Shown: positions 39,816 to 49,361, numbered from the stretch's first letter. The stretch is DNA of 64,000 nt from Roseovarius sp. SCSIO 43702 (GCF_019599045.1 NZ_CP080623.1:208501-272500); one strand, 5' to 3'. The notes: generated from the sequence alone by a model not told the origin. Numbers and translations: made by a program.

Positions 39816-40340
39816 TCAGGACGAGGCGATCCGGCCGCGATCCCGATCCGGCTTCCTCTGCCAGAGACAGGTCTTCGACTGGTCGGATGACTTGAGAACG
39901 CGCAGAACTTCTTCGATCCGAAGGCCGGGCAGGCTCGAAAAGAAGTCGAACAGGGCATCACTGCCCGAGGCTGTCACGGGGATGTAAAGCGCCGGACCTT
40001 CGCGCTGAACCAGGACCCAGTGAGCCGGACGATGCCGGGCATCGTGTTCGACCGATTGAAGGTTCGACCGTGCCACCGTGCCGCCGGTGAGCGGCCCGTA
40101 GTAGCTTACCTGCCCCTCGGTGATATGCACGACACCCGGACCATCACGCGATGTCTCGAAGCGATGCCTCTGGAACCCGGTCCAGATCAGGAGACACCCG
40201 ACCGCCACCACGATCCATCCGATCCAGCCCAGTATCCCGTAGCTCGTCAGTGCCGCCCAGAACCCTGCGGCCGCGATACCCGCCCCCGCGAGCACATCGC
40301 GCCATCTTCTGAGTCGAACGGTGACCTCGCCGCGGATCAT
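39816..40340 (-). CDS. Membrane protein of unknown function, coupled to rsmE
   Basis: 174 aa. Two adjacent membrane helices (about residues 17-55) form a hairpin, followed by a cytoplasmic or periplasmic PH-like domain (GVVHITEGQVSYYGPLTGGTVARSNLQSV). I recognise no named family. The ATG at 40340 overlaps the rsmE TGA (ATGA), so the two are translationally coupled. Confidence 0.8.
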   Translation of the reverse strand: MIRGEVTVRLRRWRDVLAGAGIAAAGFWAALTSYGILGWIGWIVVAVGCLLIWTGFQRHRFETSRDGPGVVHITEGQVSYYGPLTGGTVARSNLQSVEHDARHRPAHWVLVQREGPALYIPVTASGSDALFDFFSSLPGLRIEEVLRVLKSSDQSKTCLWQRKPDRDRGRIASS

Positions 40341-41071
40341 GCGTCGGTCCAATCGCCCAACTCCCGCTGCCAGAGGGTCAGGGCGGCGACCGCCGCGGTA
40401 TCGGCGCGAAGAATGCGGGGTCCGAGTGATACGGGATGCGCATTTCTCATGGAATGCAACCGTGCCCGTTCAGTTTCCGAGAACCCCCCCTCGGGACCGA
40501 TCAGTATGGCCCATGGCGCGCCCCTGAGTTCGCGTGGAAGGCCGGCAGGCGAGCCTGCCAGGCCCTCGTCGCAGAACATGAGGTGCCGGTCGTCCGGCCA
40601 GGTTTCGAGAAGCCGATCCAGCCGCTCGAGCGGCGCCACCTCGGGGACGAAAGTCGCGCCGCATTGCTCGGCGGCCTCGATCGCATGGGCCTGCAACCTC
40701 TCCCGCCGAATGCGTTCCGCATTGGTGAATTCGGTCTGCACGGGCAGGATGCGTGCCGCGCCGAGTTCCGCGGCCTTCTCCACGATGAAATCCGTGCGCG
40801 TCTTCTTGATCGGCGCAAACAGAAGAGAGATGTCCGGCGGTTCGCGAAGGGGTGCGGTCTGTTCGTCGACGTCCAGCGTCCCGCGTTTCTTTCCCGCCTC
40901 CCGCACTGTCGCGCGCCATTCTCCCTCGCGCCCGTTGAAGAGCGCGACCCTGTCCCCTTCGCCCAGACGCATCACGTTGAAAAGGTAATTCGCCTGATCA
41001 CGGTCCAGAAGAACCGTTTGCCCCGCCCCCAGCGGGTGATCTACATAAAGCCTGATCTTCGCAGCCGACAT
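40337..41071 (-). CDS. rsmE: 16S rRNA m3U1498 methyltransferase RsmE
   Basis: 244 aa. N-terminal PUA-like region (RLGEGDRVALFNGREGEW) and a SPOUT-class domain with a C-terminal knot: IGPEGGFSETE and LGPRILRADTAAVAAL. Modifies U1498 in the decoding centre of 16S rRNA. Divergent from ubiA with only 11 bp between the start codons. Confidence 0.95.
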   Translation of the reverse strand: MSAAKIRLYVDHPLGAGQTVLLDRDQANYLFNVMRLGEGDRVALFNGREGEWRATVREAGKKRGTLDVDEQTAPLREPPDISLLFAPIKKTRTDFIVEKAAELGAARILPVQTEFTNAERIRRERLQAHAIEAAEQCGATFVPEVAPLERLDRLLETWPDDRHLMFCDEGLAGSPAGLPRELRGAPWAILIGPEGGFSETERARLHSMRNAHPVSLGPRILRADTAAVAALTLWQRELGDWTDA

Positions 41072-41082
41072 GAAGGCAACAT

Positions 41083-42048
41083 ATGAGCGTGACCGGAAAG
41101 AAACCAGAGCCCGCGGGGTCGGTGGCGGACGCGCCCGCGCGCAACTGGGTCGACCGATACGCGCCCCATTGGTCCCGCGGATATCTCAGGCTCAGCCGCG
41201 CGGATCGCCCGATCGGAACGTGGCTCCTCTTGCTGCCGTGCTGGTGGGGATTGCTGCTCGCCATGCTGCATACGGGACAGGCGAGTTGGTATGATCTCTG
41301 GCTCTTCCTCGCGTGCGGGATCGGCGCCTTCCTGATGCGTGGCGCGGGGTGCACGTGGAACGATATAACCGATCGTCATATCGACGGCTCGGTTGCGCGC
41401 ACCGCGTCGCGGCCCATACCCTCGGGCCAGGTCAGCGTGCGCGGCGCGCTTGTCTGGCTCGTCGTTCAGGCGCTTGTGGCCTTCGGAATCCTGCTCACCT
41501 TCAATTGGGCGGCGATTCTCCTGGGGGTTCTGTCGCTCGGTCCGGTCGCGATCTATCCTTTCGCCAAGCGGTTCACCTGGTGGCCGCAGGTTTTTCTCGG
41601 GATTGCCTTCAACTGGGGTGCCCTGCTGGTCTGGACGGCGCATACCGGCTCCCTTGGCCTGCCAGCGATCGTTCTCTACCTCTCGGGGATCGCGTGGACG
41701 CTGTTCTACGATACGATCTACGCACACCAGGATGCGGAGGACGATGCGCTGATCGGAGTCAAATCCACCGCGCGCCTGTTCGGAGATCGAACGATCGTAT
41801 GGCTGGGGCGGTTCCTTGCGTCCAGCACGATCCTCATGGGGATCGCCGTGATCCTGGCGACGACCGGCACGGACATCATTGCGCGGCTCGTCGCGCTCCT
41901 CGGGCCATACGCCTTGGGGCATCATATGTTCTGGCAGATGCGCCGGTTCGACGCCAGGGACGGCGCGGGCCTCCTGAAGCTCTTCCGATCCAACCGCGAT
42001 GCCGGTCTCCTGCCCTTGCCGTTTTTCGCCGTCGCAATGCTCATCTGA
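41083..42048 (+). CDS. ubiA: 4-hydroxybenzoate polyprenyltransferase UbiA
   Basis: Attaches the polyprenyl tail to 4-hydroxybenzoate in ubiquinone synthesis; multi-spanning inner-membrane enzyme. 321 aa. First Asp-rich motif NDITDRHIDG at residues 93-102, second motif YDTIYAHQDAEDDALIGVKS. Start ATG at 41083. Confidence 0.95.
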   Translation: MSVTGKKPEPAGSVADAPARNWVDRYAPHWSRGYLRLSRADRPIGTWLLLLPCWWGLLLAMLHTGQASWYDLWLFLACGIGAFLMRGAGCTWNDITDRHIDGSVARTASRPIPSGQVSVRGALVWLVVQALVAFGILLTFNWAAILLGVLSLGPVAIYPFAKRFTWWPQVFLGIAFNWGALLVWTAHTGSLGLPAIVLYLSGIAWTLFYDTIYAHQDAEDDALIGVKSTARLFGDRTIVWLGRFLASSTILMGIAVILATTGTDIIARLVALLGPYALGHHMFWQMRRFDARDGAGLLKLFRSNRDAGLLPLPFFAVAMLI

Positions 42049-42110
42049 TTGAATTCGACCGGCCATCCGCTTAAATCACGGCGGGCGCCCCATTGTCACG
42101 GGCCGGTTGC

Positions 42111-42124
42111 GGAGGCATGCCTCC
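42111..42124. repeat. 14-bp perfect palindrome upstream of the OmpA-type gene
   Basis: GGAGGCATGCCTCC, ending 26 bp before the ATG at 42151. It could be an operator or a hairpin in the mRNA leader; the downstream AGGTGA ribosome site lies just beyond it. Confidence 0.6.
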
Positions 42125-42150
42125 TCGAGAACCGCAGGTGAATGATACCC

Positions 42151-44064
42151 ATGAGACTATCCTCTATTGTCGTAATCGGCGGAACATTCTTCGTTGCCGC
42201 ATTGCTTGCGGTCATCGCGGCCGGTTTTTCCGCGGGTGTCATCGAGAAGGGCTCGAAAACCGAAGTGCGACGCGCCCTTGACCTGGCCGATATCGGCTGG
42301 GCGGAGGTCGATGCCGACGGGTTGCAGGTTTTCATCGCCGGCACCGCGCCTACCGAGGCCAGCCGGTTCAAGGCCATCTCTGTCGCGGGGGGCGTTGTCG
42401 ATTCGACGCGCGTGATCGACCAGATGCAGGTCGAGGACGCCGCCGAGATCGCGCCGCCGCGATTCTCGCTGGAGATACTGCGGAATGACGCCGGTGTTTC
42501 GCTGATCGGTCTCATTCCGGCAGACGCAGACAGCGAGGCGCTTTTCGAAACCGTCGAGCGTGTCGCCGAAGGTGCGTCGGTCACCGATTTCATAGACCGT
42601 GCCGATTATCCCATCCCGGACGGTTGGAACGAAGCGGTGCGCTACGCAGGGTCGAAACTCGACAAGTTGCCGCGGGCCAAGATCTCGATCGAGGCCGGGC
42701 GGGTGTCATTCACCGCCACGACCGATTCACCCAGGGAAAAGCGAGAGCTCGAAGCGGAACTGTCGCGACGAGTGCCACGTGGCATCAGGGTCGTTACCGA
42801 TATTTCCGCGCCCCGGCCGGTCATCACCCCGTTCACCCTGCGGTTTCTGATCGAGGATGGCGCCGCGCGGTTCGATGCGTGCTCGGCGGATACCGAAAAG
42901 GCCAGGCGCGAAATACTCGCCGCGGCGCGCGAGGCCGGGGCTTCGGGTGACGCGGATTGCACGATCGGGCTTGGTGTTCCGACGCCTCATTGGTCCGAGG
43001 CCGCGCGCCTGGGCATCGAGGCGGTCTCGAACCTCGGTGGCGGCACGATCACCTTTTCGGATGCCGACATTTCCCTGGTGGCGCCCGAAGGCGCGGACCA
43101 AGCCCTTTTCGATGATGTCGTGGGCACGCTCGAGACGGAATTGCCCGAAGTCTTCGCGCTTCACGCGGTTCTGCCACCTCCCCCCACGGATGCCGAGCCG
43201 GTGGTCCCGGAATTCGTGGCAACCCTCTCGCCCGAAGGCCTGGTCCAGATGCGCGGACGTGTCGGCAGCGAGAAGTTGCGCCAGACCGTCGACAGCTTCG
43301 CGCGTGCCAGGTTCTCGTCCGATGGTGTCTACATCAAGGCCCGCGTGGTCGAGGGGCTCCCGTCCGACTGGCCGGTTCGCGTTCTCGCCGGGCTCGAGGC
43401 GCTGTCCTACCTCACCAACGGCGCGGTCACCGTCACTCCGGAGACGATCAAGATACACGGCGACACCGGCAACAAGGAAGCCAGCGCCAAGATCGCAGGT
43501 TTCTTTTCCGAGACGCTGAGTGAAAGCGCCCAATACGATATCGAGGTGCGTTACAAGGAAGCTCTCGATCCGATAGCGGCCCTCCCCACACCGGAGGAAT
43601 GTATCCGGCGGCTGAACCTGATCACCGCGGAACGCAAGATCAACTTCGAGCCCGGCTCGGACACGTTTGACGCGAGCGGTGCTGACATCATGAACGATAT
43701 CGCCGAGCTTCTGAAGCAATGCGGCGAGATCAACATCGAGATCGGCGGCCATACCGACAGCCAGGGCCGCGAAGTGATGAACGAGCAACTCAGCGAGGAT
43801 CGCGCGATGGCCGTGCTCGAGGCGCTCCGGGCGCGGCGCGTCATCACGTCCAACATCACGGCTGTCGGATATGGCGAAAGCCAGCCCATCGCCGACAATG
43901 AAACCGAAGAGGGACGCGAGGCGAACCGGCGTATCGAATTCAAGCTGCTCGAACCCGAAGCGACCGCTGAACGCGAAACGGGGCTTGAAAGCCTTGAGCA
44001 AGACAGCGAAGAAGAAAGTGAAGAGGCTTCGGGGCAGAACGGCACGGAAGATGAACAGAACTGA
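42151..44064 (+). CDS. OmpA-family envelope protein with BON-like repeats
   Basis: 637 aa. An N-terminal membrane anchor (MRLSSIVVIGGTFFVAALLAVIAAGF) is followed by several BON-like segments (about residues 40-490, e.g. VDADGLQVFIAGTAP) and a C-terminal OmpA domain (about 500-600: INFEPGSDTFDASGAD, IGGHTDSQGREVMNEQLSEDRA, GYGESQPIADN, NRRIEFKL), then an acidic tail. Probably tethers inner membrane to peptidoglycan. The ATG at 42151 fits AGGTGA better than the ATG at 42142. It overlaps the next gene by 14 bp. Confidence 0.88.
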   Translation: MRLSSIVVIGGTFFVAALLAVIAAGFSAGVIEKGSKTEVRRALDLADIGWAEVDADGLQVFIAGTAPTEASRFKAISVAGGVVDSTRVIDQMQVEDAAEIAPPRFSLEILRNDAGVSLIGLIPADADSEALFETVERVAEGASVTDFIDRADYPIPDGWNEAVRYAGSKLDKLPRAKISIEAGRVSFTATTDSPREKRELEAELSRRVPRGIRVVTDISAPRPVITPFTLRFLIEDGAARFDACSADTEKARREILAAAREAGASGDADCTIGLGVPTPHWSEAARLGIEAVSNLGGGTITFSDADISLVAPEGADQALFDDVVGTLETELPEVFALHAVLPPPPTDAEPVVPEFVATLSPEGLVQMRGRVGSEKLRQTVDSFARARFSSDGVYIKARVVEGLPSDWPVRVLAGLEALSYLTNGAVTVTPETIKIHGDTGNKEASAKIAGFFSETLSESAQYDIEVRYKEALDPIAALPTPEECIRRLNLITAERKINFEPGSDTFDASGADIMNDIAELLKQCGEINIEIGGHTDSQGREVMNEQLSEDRAMAVLEALRARRVITSNITAVGYGESQPIADNETEEGREANRRIEFKLLEPEATAERETGLESLEQDSEEESEEASGQNGTEDEQN

Positions 44065-44377
44065 ATTCATAATCGCGATCGCGATCATTCTGTTCGTTGC
44101 CTTTTGTCTCGGCTGGTTCGCCAACTGGCTGGTTCACAGGTTCATCCGTGTCAACCAGTCGGAAATGGGAGAGCTCGACCGGATGGCGCAGGAGCTTCAC
44201 GAGGCGGAAGAGACCCGCGATCAGGCCATCACCTATCTGCAACAGCGCGAAGCAGAGCTCACGAATCAGCTTTCTCAGACCGAGGCGGAGCTTGCCGCGA
44301 CGATGGAGGGTCTACGCGAGGCACGGCAGGAAGCCGAGATGATGCGCGCCCAGCTCGAGCGTCAAGGCTCGGGTTGA
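44051..44377 (+). CDS. Small membrane protein with coiled coil, coupled to the OmpA-type gene
   Basis: 108 aa. One N-terminal membrane helix (about residues 6-30), then a charged coiled coil (about 40-105: ELDRMAQELHEAEETRDQ, LTNQLSQTEAELAATM). The ATG at 44051 lies inside the 3' end of the OmpA-type gene, with GGAAG just upstream, indicating translational coupling and probably a shared complex. Family unknown. Confidence 0.8.
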   Translation: MNRTEFIIAIAIILFVAFCLGWFANWLVHRFIRVNQSEMGELDRMAQELHEAEETRDQAITYLQQREAELTNQLSQTEAELAATMEGLREARQEAEMMRAQLERQGSG

Positions 44378-44381
44378 TCGT

Positions 44382-45083
44382 TCAGGACCAGGTCACATCC
44401 GCCAGGAAGATGTAGCCCGCGCCGTAGATCGTCTTGATCAGCTTCGGGTTCTTCGGATCCTCGTCGAGCTTGGTGCGCAGCCGAGAAATGCGCACGTCCA
44501 TCGCCCTGTCGAAACTCTCGCCCGCACTGCCACCCAGCTCGTCCAGCATGGCGCTGCGCGTGATCAGCCTCTTGGGGCGTTCGAGAAAAAGTCTCAGAAC
44601 CTCGCCTTCCGCATGGGAGAAGGACGTTTCACGGCCGTCCTCGCGCTCGAGGACGAACCGATCGAAACGCGCGGTCCAGCCGTGGAACTCCGCCGTGCTC
44701 CGCTTCGGTTCGACCGGTGCGTCGCGCCGGAGGCGCGCCCGGATACGCGCGACGACCTCGGTCGGGTCGAAAGGTTTGATGATGTAGTCATCCGCCCCCA
44801 GCTCCAGGCCGGTGACACGGTCCCGTACTTGCGCCCGGCCGGAGATAATGATCACGATGGCCCCTTTCTCAAGCGCCAGGCGGTGCACGAGCGATAGCCC
44901 ATCGCGGTCGGGCAACGAAAGATCGACCAGGCAGACATCGGGCGTGACGTTGTTGAGCGAGGCTTCGAATTCCCTGGCGCGTCCGAACGAGATCGTGCGG
45001 AACCCCGCTTCGGCGAGGGTCTCGGCCAGCATCGTGCGAATTTCGGGCTCGTCATCCAGGATCGCAATAAGGGGCTCGGTCAT
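44382..45083 (-). CDS. OmpR-family response regulator
   Basis: 233 aa. Receiver domain with D10/D11, phosphorylation site D54 (LVDLSLPD) and the conserved Lys in IIKPFD; C-terminal winged-helix DNA-binding domain (SAMLDELGGSAGESFDRAMDVRISRLRTKLDEDPKNPKLIKTI in part). Start overlaps the kinase stop (ATGA), so it is the cognate partner. Probable targets include the divergent acyl-CoA synthetase/ABC operon; not proven by sequence. Confidence 0.93.
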   Translation of the reverse strand: MTEPLIAILDDEPEIRTMLAETLAEAGFRTISFGRAREFEASLNNVTPDVCLVDLSLPDRDGLSLVHRLALEKGAIVIIISGRAQVRDRVTGLELGADDYIIKPFDPTEVVARIRARLRRDAPVEPKRSTAEFHGWTARFDRFVLEREDGRETSFSHAEGEVLRLFLERPKRLITRSAMLDELGGSAGESFDRAMDVRISRLRTKLDEDPKNPKLIKTIYGAGYIFLADVTWS

Positions 45084-47002
45084 GATGCGACGCTCTCCTT
45101 CAGCAGGAATGATCTCAGGCGATCGGGCGCAACGGGTTTGCGAAGCACCGGGACGAGCTCGCGTGCCGCGACGTGGCGCGGATCCGATACGGGCAGCGAC
45201 GTCATCAGAACGACTGGAGGGTGATCGTGTGGCAGGCTCCGAAGAAGGTCAATGCCGGTTTCCTCGCCCTCGAGGACGATGTCGGACACAACTACAGAGA
45301 TTTCTGGCAGCTCCCTCATAAGGGTTCGGGCTTCGCTTGCGGTCGTCGCCTCGACCACGGTGTGACCATCCGCACAGAGAATATCGCGCAGGGTTCCGCG
45401 TATCTCGGCATTGTCTTCGAGAAGCAGCACCAGGCCCGGTGTCTCCGCATCGGGCGCGGGCCTGAGCGGAAGGCGCAAGGTCACGCAGGCGCCCTTCTGC
45501 CGGTTTTCAAGGGTGACGCGGCCCCCGGCAAGCTTGGTGACGTCATAGACCATGACGAGGCCAAGGCCGGTCCCGCCTTCTCCCTTGGTCGTGAAGAACG
45601 GATCGAACGCATGCCGCAATGCGTGATCCGAAAACCCCGGTCCGGTGTCCGAGACGGTGAAGTCGATCCAGGTGTCCTTGACCGCGGATACCGCGAGCTC
45701 GATCTCACCGGTTTCGCCGCAGGCATCCTTGGCATTGAGGACGAGGTTGAGAAGCGCATCCTGCAGCATCCCCGCTTCGAGCATGAGGCGCGCGTTGCCA
45801 ATGGTGCTGACGATCCCGAAGGTCACGCCATCGGGCAGGACCGAGCGCGCCAGCGGATCGAGGTCGGCCAGGAACTTCGCCAGGTTGACGGGGACCGGAT
45901 CATGTTTGCGCTCGCTCGTCATGTCCGCAATTCGGTTGAGAAGACTGCCGCCTCGTTTCGCGGCGGCGACTGTCGCCTGCACAAGCGCTGCGGCCTCATC
46001 CGGCAACCCGTCGATGCGCCCAAGCCGAGATTGCATCCCCAGAATGATCGTGAGCAGGTTCGAGAAGTCGTGGGCCAGACCCGACGTCATCTGCGCGGCC
46101 ACCTCGCGGCGGCGGGTCTGTTGAAGCGCGGCGCGGGTCTGGGCCTCTTCGGTGATGTCCATCGACAGGATATAGACGCCCCCCGTCTCTTCATCCGGGG
46201 TGAAGGCGGCCCGAATCCGGCGCGAGCTTGGCGCATGGGTGAATTCGAAGACCGAAGCATCCCCGTCGAACGCCGCGTCAAGCCGTGCCTCGATTGCGGA
46301 AAACGCCTCGGGACCAAGCGCGTCTTCGACCCGTTCTCCCACGATGGACGCCTTGCTTCCCGGCATGATCGAACTCAGCCGCCGGTTCGAATAGGTGTAG
46401 CGTCGGTCCGGTCCCACATGCGCGATGTGCGCGGGCATCATCTCGGTCGTGAGCCGTGTCCGCGCCTCGGATGCGGTCACCTGCCGCTTGGCCTCTTCGA
46501 GTGCCGTGATCGTCGCCTCGAGTTTTCTGTTCGTCGCGGCCAGGTCCTCGGAATAACCCGAAAGCTGGTCCGAAAGCTCATCCGAGCGGGCTTTCAGAAG
46601 TGCTTCCTGGCGCTTGGTCCGGGTGATGTCGGTATAGACCGTTACCCATCCTCCTTGCGGAAGCGGCGTGCCCTCGACCGCGATCGTGCGGCCATTCGCG
46701 CGTGTGCGTTCCATGTAATGCGGCTCGAACGCGCGCGCGATCTCGACCCTGTCACGGACGAACTCCTGAAGATCGTCCACGTCCCCGTAATCACCCCGGT
46801 GCGCAAGAAACGTGAGCGTATCCTCGAAAGAGGCACCGGGCGTCACGAGATGCGCGGGTAAATCGAACATCGCCTGGAACCGCGCGTTGCAGATCACGAG
46901 CCGAAGCGCGTCATCATAGATCGAGAGAGCCTGCTGGATGAGGTTCAGCCCCGCCATCGTGAGCGAGGTCGTATCCGGTTGCCGTGTCGCGTGATCGGTC
47001 AT
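45080..47002 (-). CDS. Hybrid PAS-domain sensor histidine kinase
   Basis: 640 aa, cytoplasmic (no membrane helix). Domain order: PAS (about residues 15-130: LIQQALSIYDDALRLVICNARF), coiled coil, second PAS (about 180-285), HisKA with H in GLAHDFSNLLTIILG, HATPase (NLVLNAKDA, DTGPGF, GEGGTGLGLVMVYD), then a C-terminal receiver with Asp in VVVSDIVLEGE. AAGGAA precedes the ATG at 47002. Lacking membrane segments, it probably senses an internal signal, such as a CoA thioester or redox state; this is inference. Confidence 0.93.
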   Translation of the reverse strand: MTDHATRQPDTTSLTMAGLNLIQQALSIYDDALRLVICNARFQAMFDLPAHLVTPGASFEDTLTFLAHRGDYGDVDDLQEFVRDRVEIARAFEPHYMERTRANGRTIAVEGTPLPQGGWVTVYTDITRTKRQEALLKARSDELSDQLSGYSEDLAATNRKLEATITALEEAKRQVTASEARTRLTTEMMPAHIAHVGPDRRYTYSNRRLSSIMPGSKASIVGERVEDALGPEAFSAIEARLDAAFDGDASVFEFTHAPSSRRIRAAFTPDEETGGVYILSMDITEEAQTRAALQQTRRREVAAQMTSGLAHDFSNLLTIILGMQSRLGRIDGLPDEAAALVQATVAAAKRGGSLLNRIADMTSERKHDPVPVNLAKFLADLDPLARSVLPDGVTFGIVSTIGNARLMLEAGMLQDALLNLVLNAKDACGETGEIELAVSAVKDTWIDFTVSDTGPGFSDHALRHAFDPFFTTKGEGGTGLGLVMVYDVTKLAGGRVTLENRQKGACVTLRLPLRPAPDAETPGLVLLLEDNAEIRGTLRDILCADGHTVVEATTASEARTLMRELPEISVVVSDIVLEGEETGIDLLRSLPHDHPPVVLMTSLPVSDPRHVAARELVPVLRKPVAPDRLRSFLLKESVAS

Positions 47003-47063
47003 GTCGGTTCCTTGGGATGTTCCGATACCACCTGGACGGGTGAGCAAGAAGCGTAAACCACCT

Positions 47064-47093
47064 TTGTCACAATTCGATAGATTTCAGTAAACT
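47064..47093 (+). promoter_or_regulatory. Promoter of the acyl-CoA synthetase gene
   Basis: TTGTCA (47064-47069) and TAAACT (47088-47093) separated by 18 bp, in the 194-bp gap between the kinase and the synthetase. Start near 47100. No operator for the neighbouring response regulator is evident by eye. Confidence 0.5.
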
Positions 47094-47196
47094 TAGCGAA
47101 AAAGTTGACGATCAACAGGGTAGCGGCATCCATGTCGGCAGAAGCGACGAACGCGGGCAGGAGACCTCGCGCCAAGGGATGCAGGGAGGAAGCGAA

Positions 47197-49170
47197 TTGT
47201 CGAAGTCGGCCACGGCGGCAGAGGGATGCATGTCCTTTCCGGCCTTGCTTGAGCGCAATGTCAGGAAATTCGGAACGCGGCCTGCCTATCGCGAAAAAGA
47301 GTATGGAATCTGGCAATCCTGGACATGGTCGGAGGCGGCCGAGGAGATCGAGACGTTCTCCCTGGGTCTTCTGGCGCTCGGCGTCGAGGAAGGCGAGTTC
47401 GTCGCGATCGTCGGGCGCAACCGTCCCTATTTCTACTGGTCGATGGTTGCGGCGCAGTCGGTAGGCGCCATCCCCGTGCCGGTCTATCAAGACAGCGCGG
47501 CCGAGGAGATGGCCTATGTCATGGATCATTGCGGCGCGCGTTTCGCCGTGGTCGAGGACCAGGAGCAGGTCGACAAGATCATCGAGATTCAGGACAGCCT
47601 GACCGAGTTCGAGCACATGATCTATATCGATCCGAGAGGCCTGCGGAAATACGACCATACCAAGCTGCACCGGTTTGGCGAGGTCCAGGAGACCGGGCGC
47701 GAGAAGCGCTCCGAACTCATTTCGGAACTCGAAGCTCGCAAGGCAAAGCTGACATATGACAGCACCTGCGTCATGCTCTACACGAGCGGCACAACGGGCA
47801 AGCCCAAGGGCGTGGTTCTCAGCAACCGCAATATCATCGAAGCATCGAAATCGTCTTCGGAGTTCGACAACCTGCGACATACCGAAGAGGTTCTGGCCTA
47901 TCTGCCGATGGCGTGGGTAGGAGATTTCATCTTCTCCATCGGACAGGCCTACTGGTGCGGTTTCTGCGTCAATTGTCCCGAAAGCCCTGAAACCATGCAG
48001 ACCGACCTGCGTGAGATCGGGCCGACCTACTACTTCGCGCCGCCCCGCGTATTCGAAACGCAGTTGACCAACGTCATGATCCGCATGGAAGACGCGAGCC
48101 GCTTCAAGCAGGCTCTCTTTCATCATTTCATGGAGCATGCGCGCAAGGTCGGACCCGATATCCTGGACAAGAAACCCGTCAGCGCATGGGACAAGTTCTG
48201 GTATCGGGTGGGGCATCTGTTTGTCTACGGCCCGCTCAAGGATACGCTGGGATTTTCGCGCGTGCGGGTGGGTTATACCGCGGGCGAGGCGATCGGGCCG
48301 GAAATCTTCGAATTCTACCGCTCGCTCGGGATCAACCTGAAACAACTTTACGGGCAAACCGAGGCCAGCGTCTTCATCACGTTGCAACCCGACGGAGAGG
48401 TCCGCAGCGATACGGTGGGCGTGGCGGCGCCCGGCGTCGAGATCAGGATCGCCGACAGCGGCGAGGTCTTCTATCGCAGCCCCGGCACGTTCGAGGAATA
48501 CTACAAGAATCCCGAAAGCACCGCCTCGACCAAGGATCCGGAGGGATGGGTGGCGACGGGTGATGCCGGCTATTTCGACGAGGCGACGGGACATCTCAAG
48601 ATCATCGACCGCGCGAAGGACGTGGGGAAAATGGCCGATGGCCAGCTCTTTGCGCCCAAGTATGTAGAGAACAAGCTGAAATTCTTTCCCAACATTCTTG
48701 AAGCCGTGGTATTCGGCAACGGACGCGAGAAGTGCACGGCGTTCATCAATATCGACATGTCCGCCGTGGGGAACTGGGCCGAGCGGAACAATATCGGCTA
48801 TGCTTCCTACCAGGAACTTGCGGGCCATCCGCGCGTGCTCGAGACGATCAGGGAGCATGTGGAAGAGGTCAATCGCAGTCTCGCCGATGACCCGATGCTG
48901 GCACATTGCCAGGTGCATCGTTTCCTTGTGCTACACAAGGAACTCGATGCCGACGATGGCGAGATGACCCGCACCCGCAAGGTGCGGCGCAACATCATTT
49001 CCGAGAAGTTCGACGATCTTCTGACCGCGCTCTACGACGGCTCGGACGAGATTTTCACCACGACCGAGGTGACCTACGAGGATGGGCGCAAGGGCAGCAT
49101 CAGCGCGACGCTCAAGATCATGGATGCCGAAGTGGTGCCGGTCGAGACGCAGAAGGTGGCGGCGGAATGA
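47197..49170 (+). CDS. AMP-dependent acyl-CoA synthetase (long-chain fatty-acid-CoA ligase-like)
   Basis: 657 aa from a TTG at 47197 that follows GGGAGGA with 6-nt spacing; an ATG at 47179 or 47230 is possible. ANL-family signatures: P-loop YTSGTTGKPKG at about residues 194-204, LPMAWVGDFIFSIGQAYW, YGQTEASVFITLQPDG, GWVATGDAGYFDEATGHLKIIDRAKDVGKMADGQLFAPKYVENKL (in part). It should activate a carboxylic acid with ATP and CoA. Large size and the internal insertion resemble FAA1-type enzymes. First gene of a likely operon with LivGHMKF. Confidence 0.9.
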   Translation: MSKSATAAEGCMSFPALLERNVRKFGTRPAYREKEYGIWQSWTWSEAAEEIETFSLGLLALGVEEGEFVAIVGRNRPYFYWSMVAAQSVGAIPVPVYQDSAAEEMAYVMDHCGARFAVVEDQEQVDKIIEIQDSLTEFEHMIYIDPRGLRKYDHTKLHRFGEVQETGREKRSELISELEARKAKLTYDSTCVMLYTSGTTGKPKGVVLSNRNIIEASKSSSEFDNLRHTEEVLAYLPMAWVGDFIFSIGQAYWCGFCVNCPESPETMQTDLREIGPTYYFAPPRVFETQLTNVMIRMEDASRFKQALFHHFMEHARKVGPDILDKKPVSAWDKFWYRVGHLFVYGPLKDTLGFSRVRVGYTAGEAIGPEIFEFYRSLGINLKQLYGQTEASVFITLQPDGEVRSDTVGVAAPGVEIRIADSGEVFYRSPGTFEEYYKNPESTASTKDPEGWVATGDAGYFDEATGHLKIIDRAKDVGKMADGQLFAPKYVENKLKFFPNILEAVVFGNGREKCTAFINIDMSAVGNWAERNNIGYASYQELAGHPRVLETIREHVEEVNRSLADDPMLAHCQVHRFLVLHKELDADDGEMTRTRKVRRNIISEKFDDLLTALYDGSDEIFTTTEVTYEDGRKGSISATLKIMDAEVVPVETQKVAAE

Positions 49171-49175
49171 TGACT

Positions 49176-49361
49176 TCATTCTTCGATCCCACTGTGCGCG
49201 CGCAAAACCTTAATCCGAAGGGTCCCGTCATCGTATCTGGGATCAATTCCGTTGAACAAACAAACCTCTTCGAAAGTCTCTTGGCCGTCGCGACCTTCGC
49301 GGATGGCTGTTCGAGCAAGTCCTTCGATGAAAAGGCTGGGTTGCTGAAGGTCATGGGTCAT
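49176..49361 (-). CDS. Hypothetical 61-aa protein, antisense in the synthetase-livG gap
   Basis: The ATG at 49361 follows a near-perfect AGGAG with 7-nt spacing; the frame runs to a TGA at 49178-49176. The protein (start MTHDLQQPSLFIEGLAR) has an EGRDGQETFEEVCLFNGIDPRYDDG segment that reads like a real soluble helix-loop domain. Third-position GC is lower than in neighbours, so it may be a recent gene or a remnant. No family recognised. Convergent with the synthetase, 5 bp apart. Confidence 0.5.
   Translation of the reverse strand: MTHDLQQPSLFIEGLARTAIREGRDGQETFEEVCLFNGIDPRYDDGTLRIKVLRAHSGIEE

Noticed and set aside
42142-42150. ATG at 42142 as start of the OmpA-type gene
   Set aside because: It is only 1-2 nt from the AGGTG ribosome site; the ATG at 42151 has a usable spacing and begins the conserved MRLSS start.
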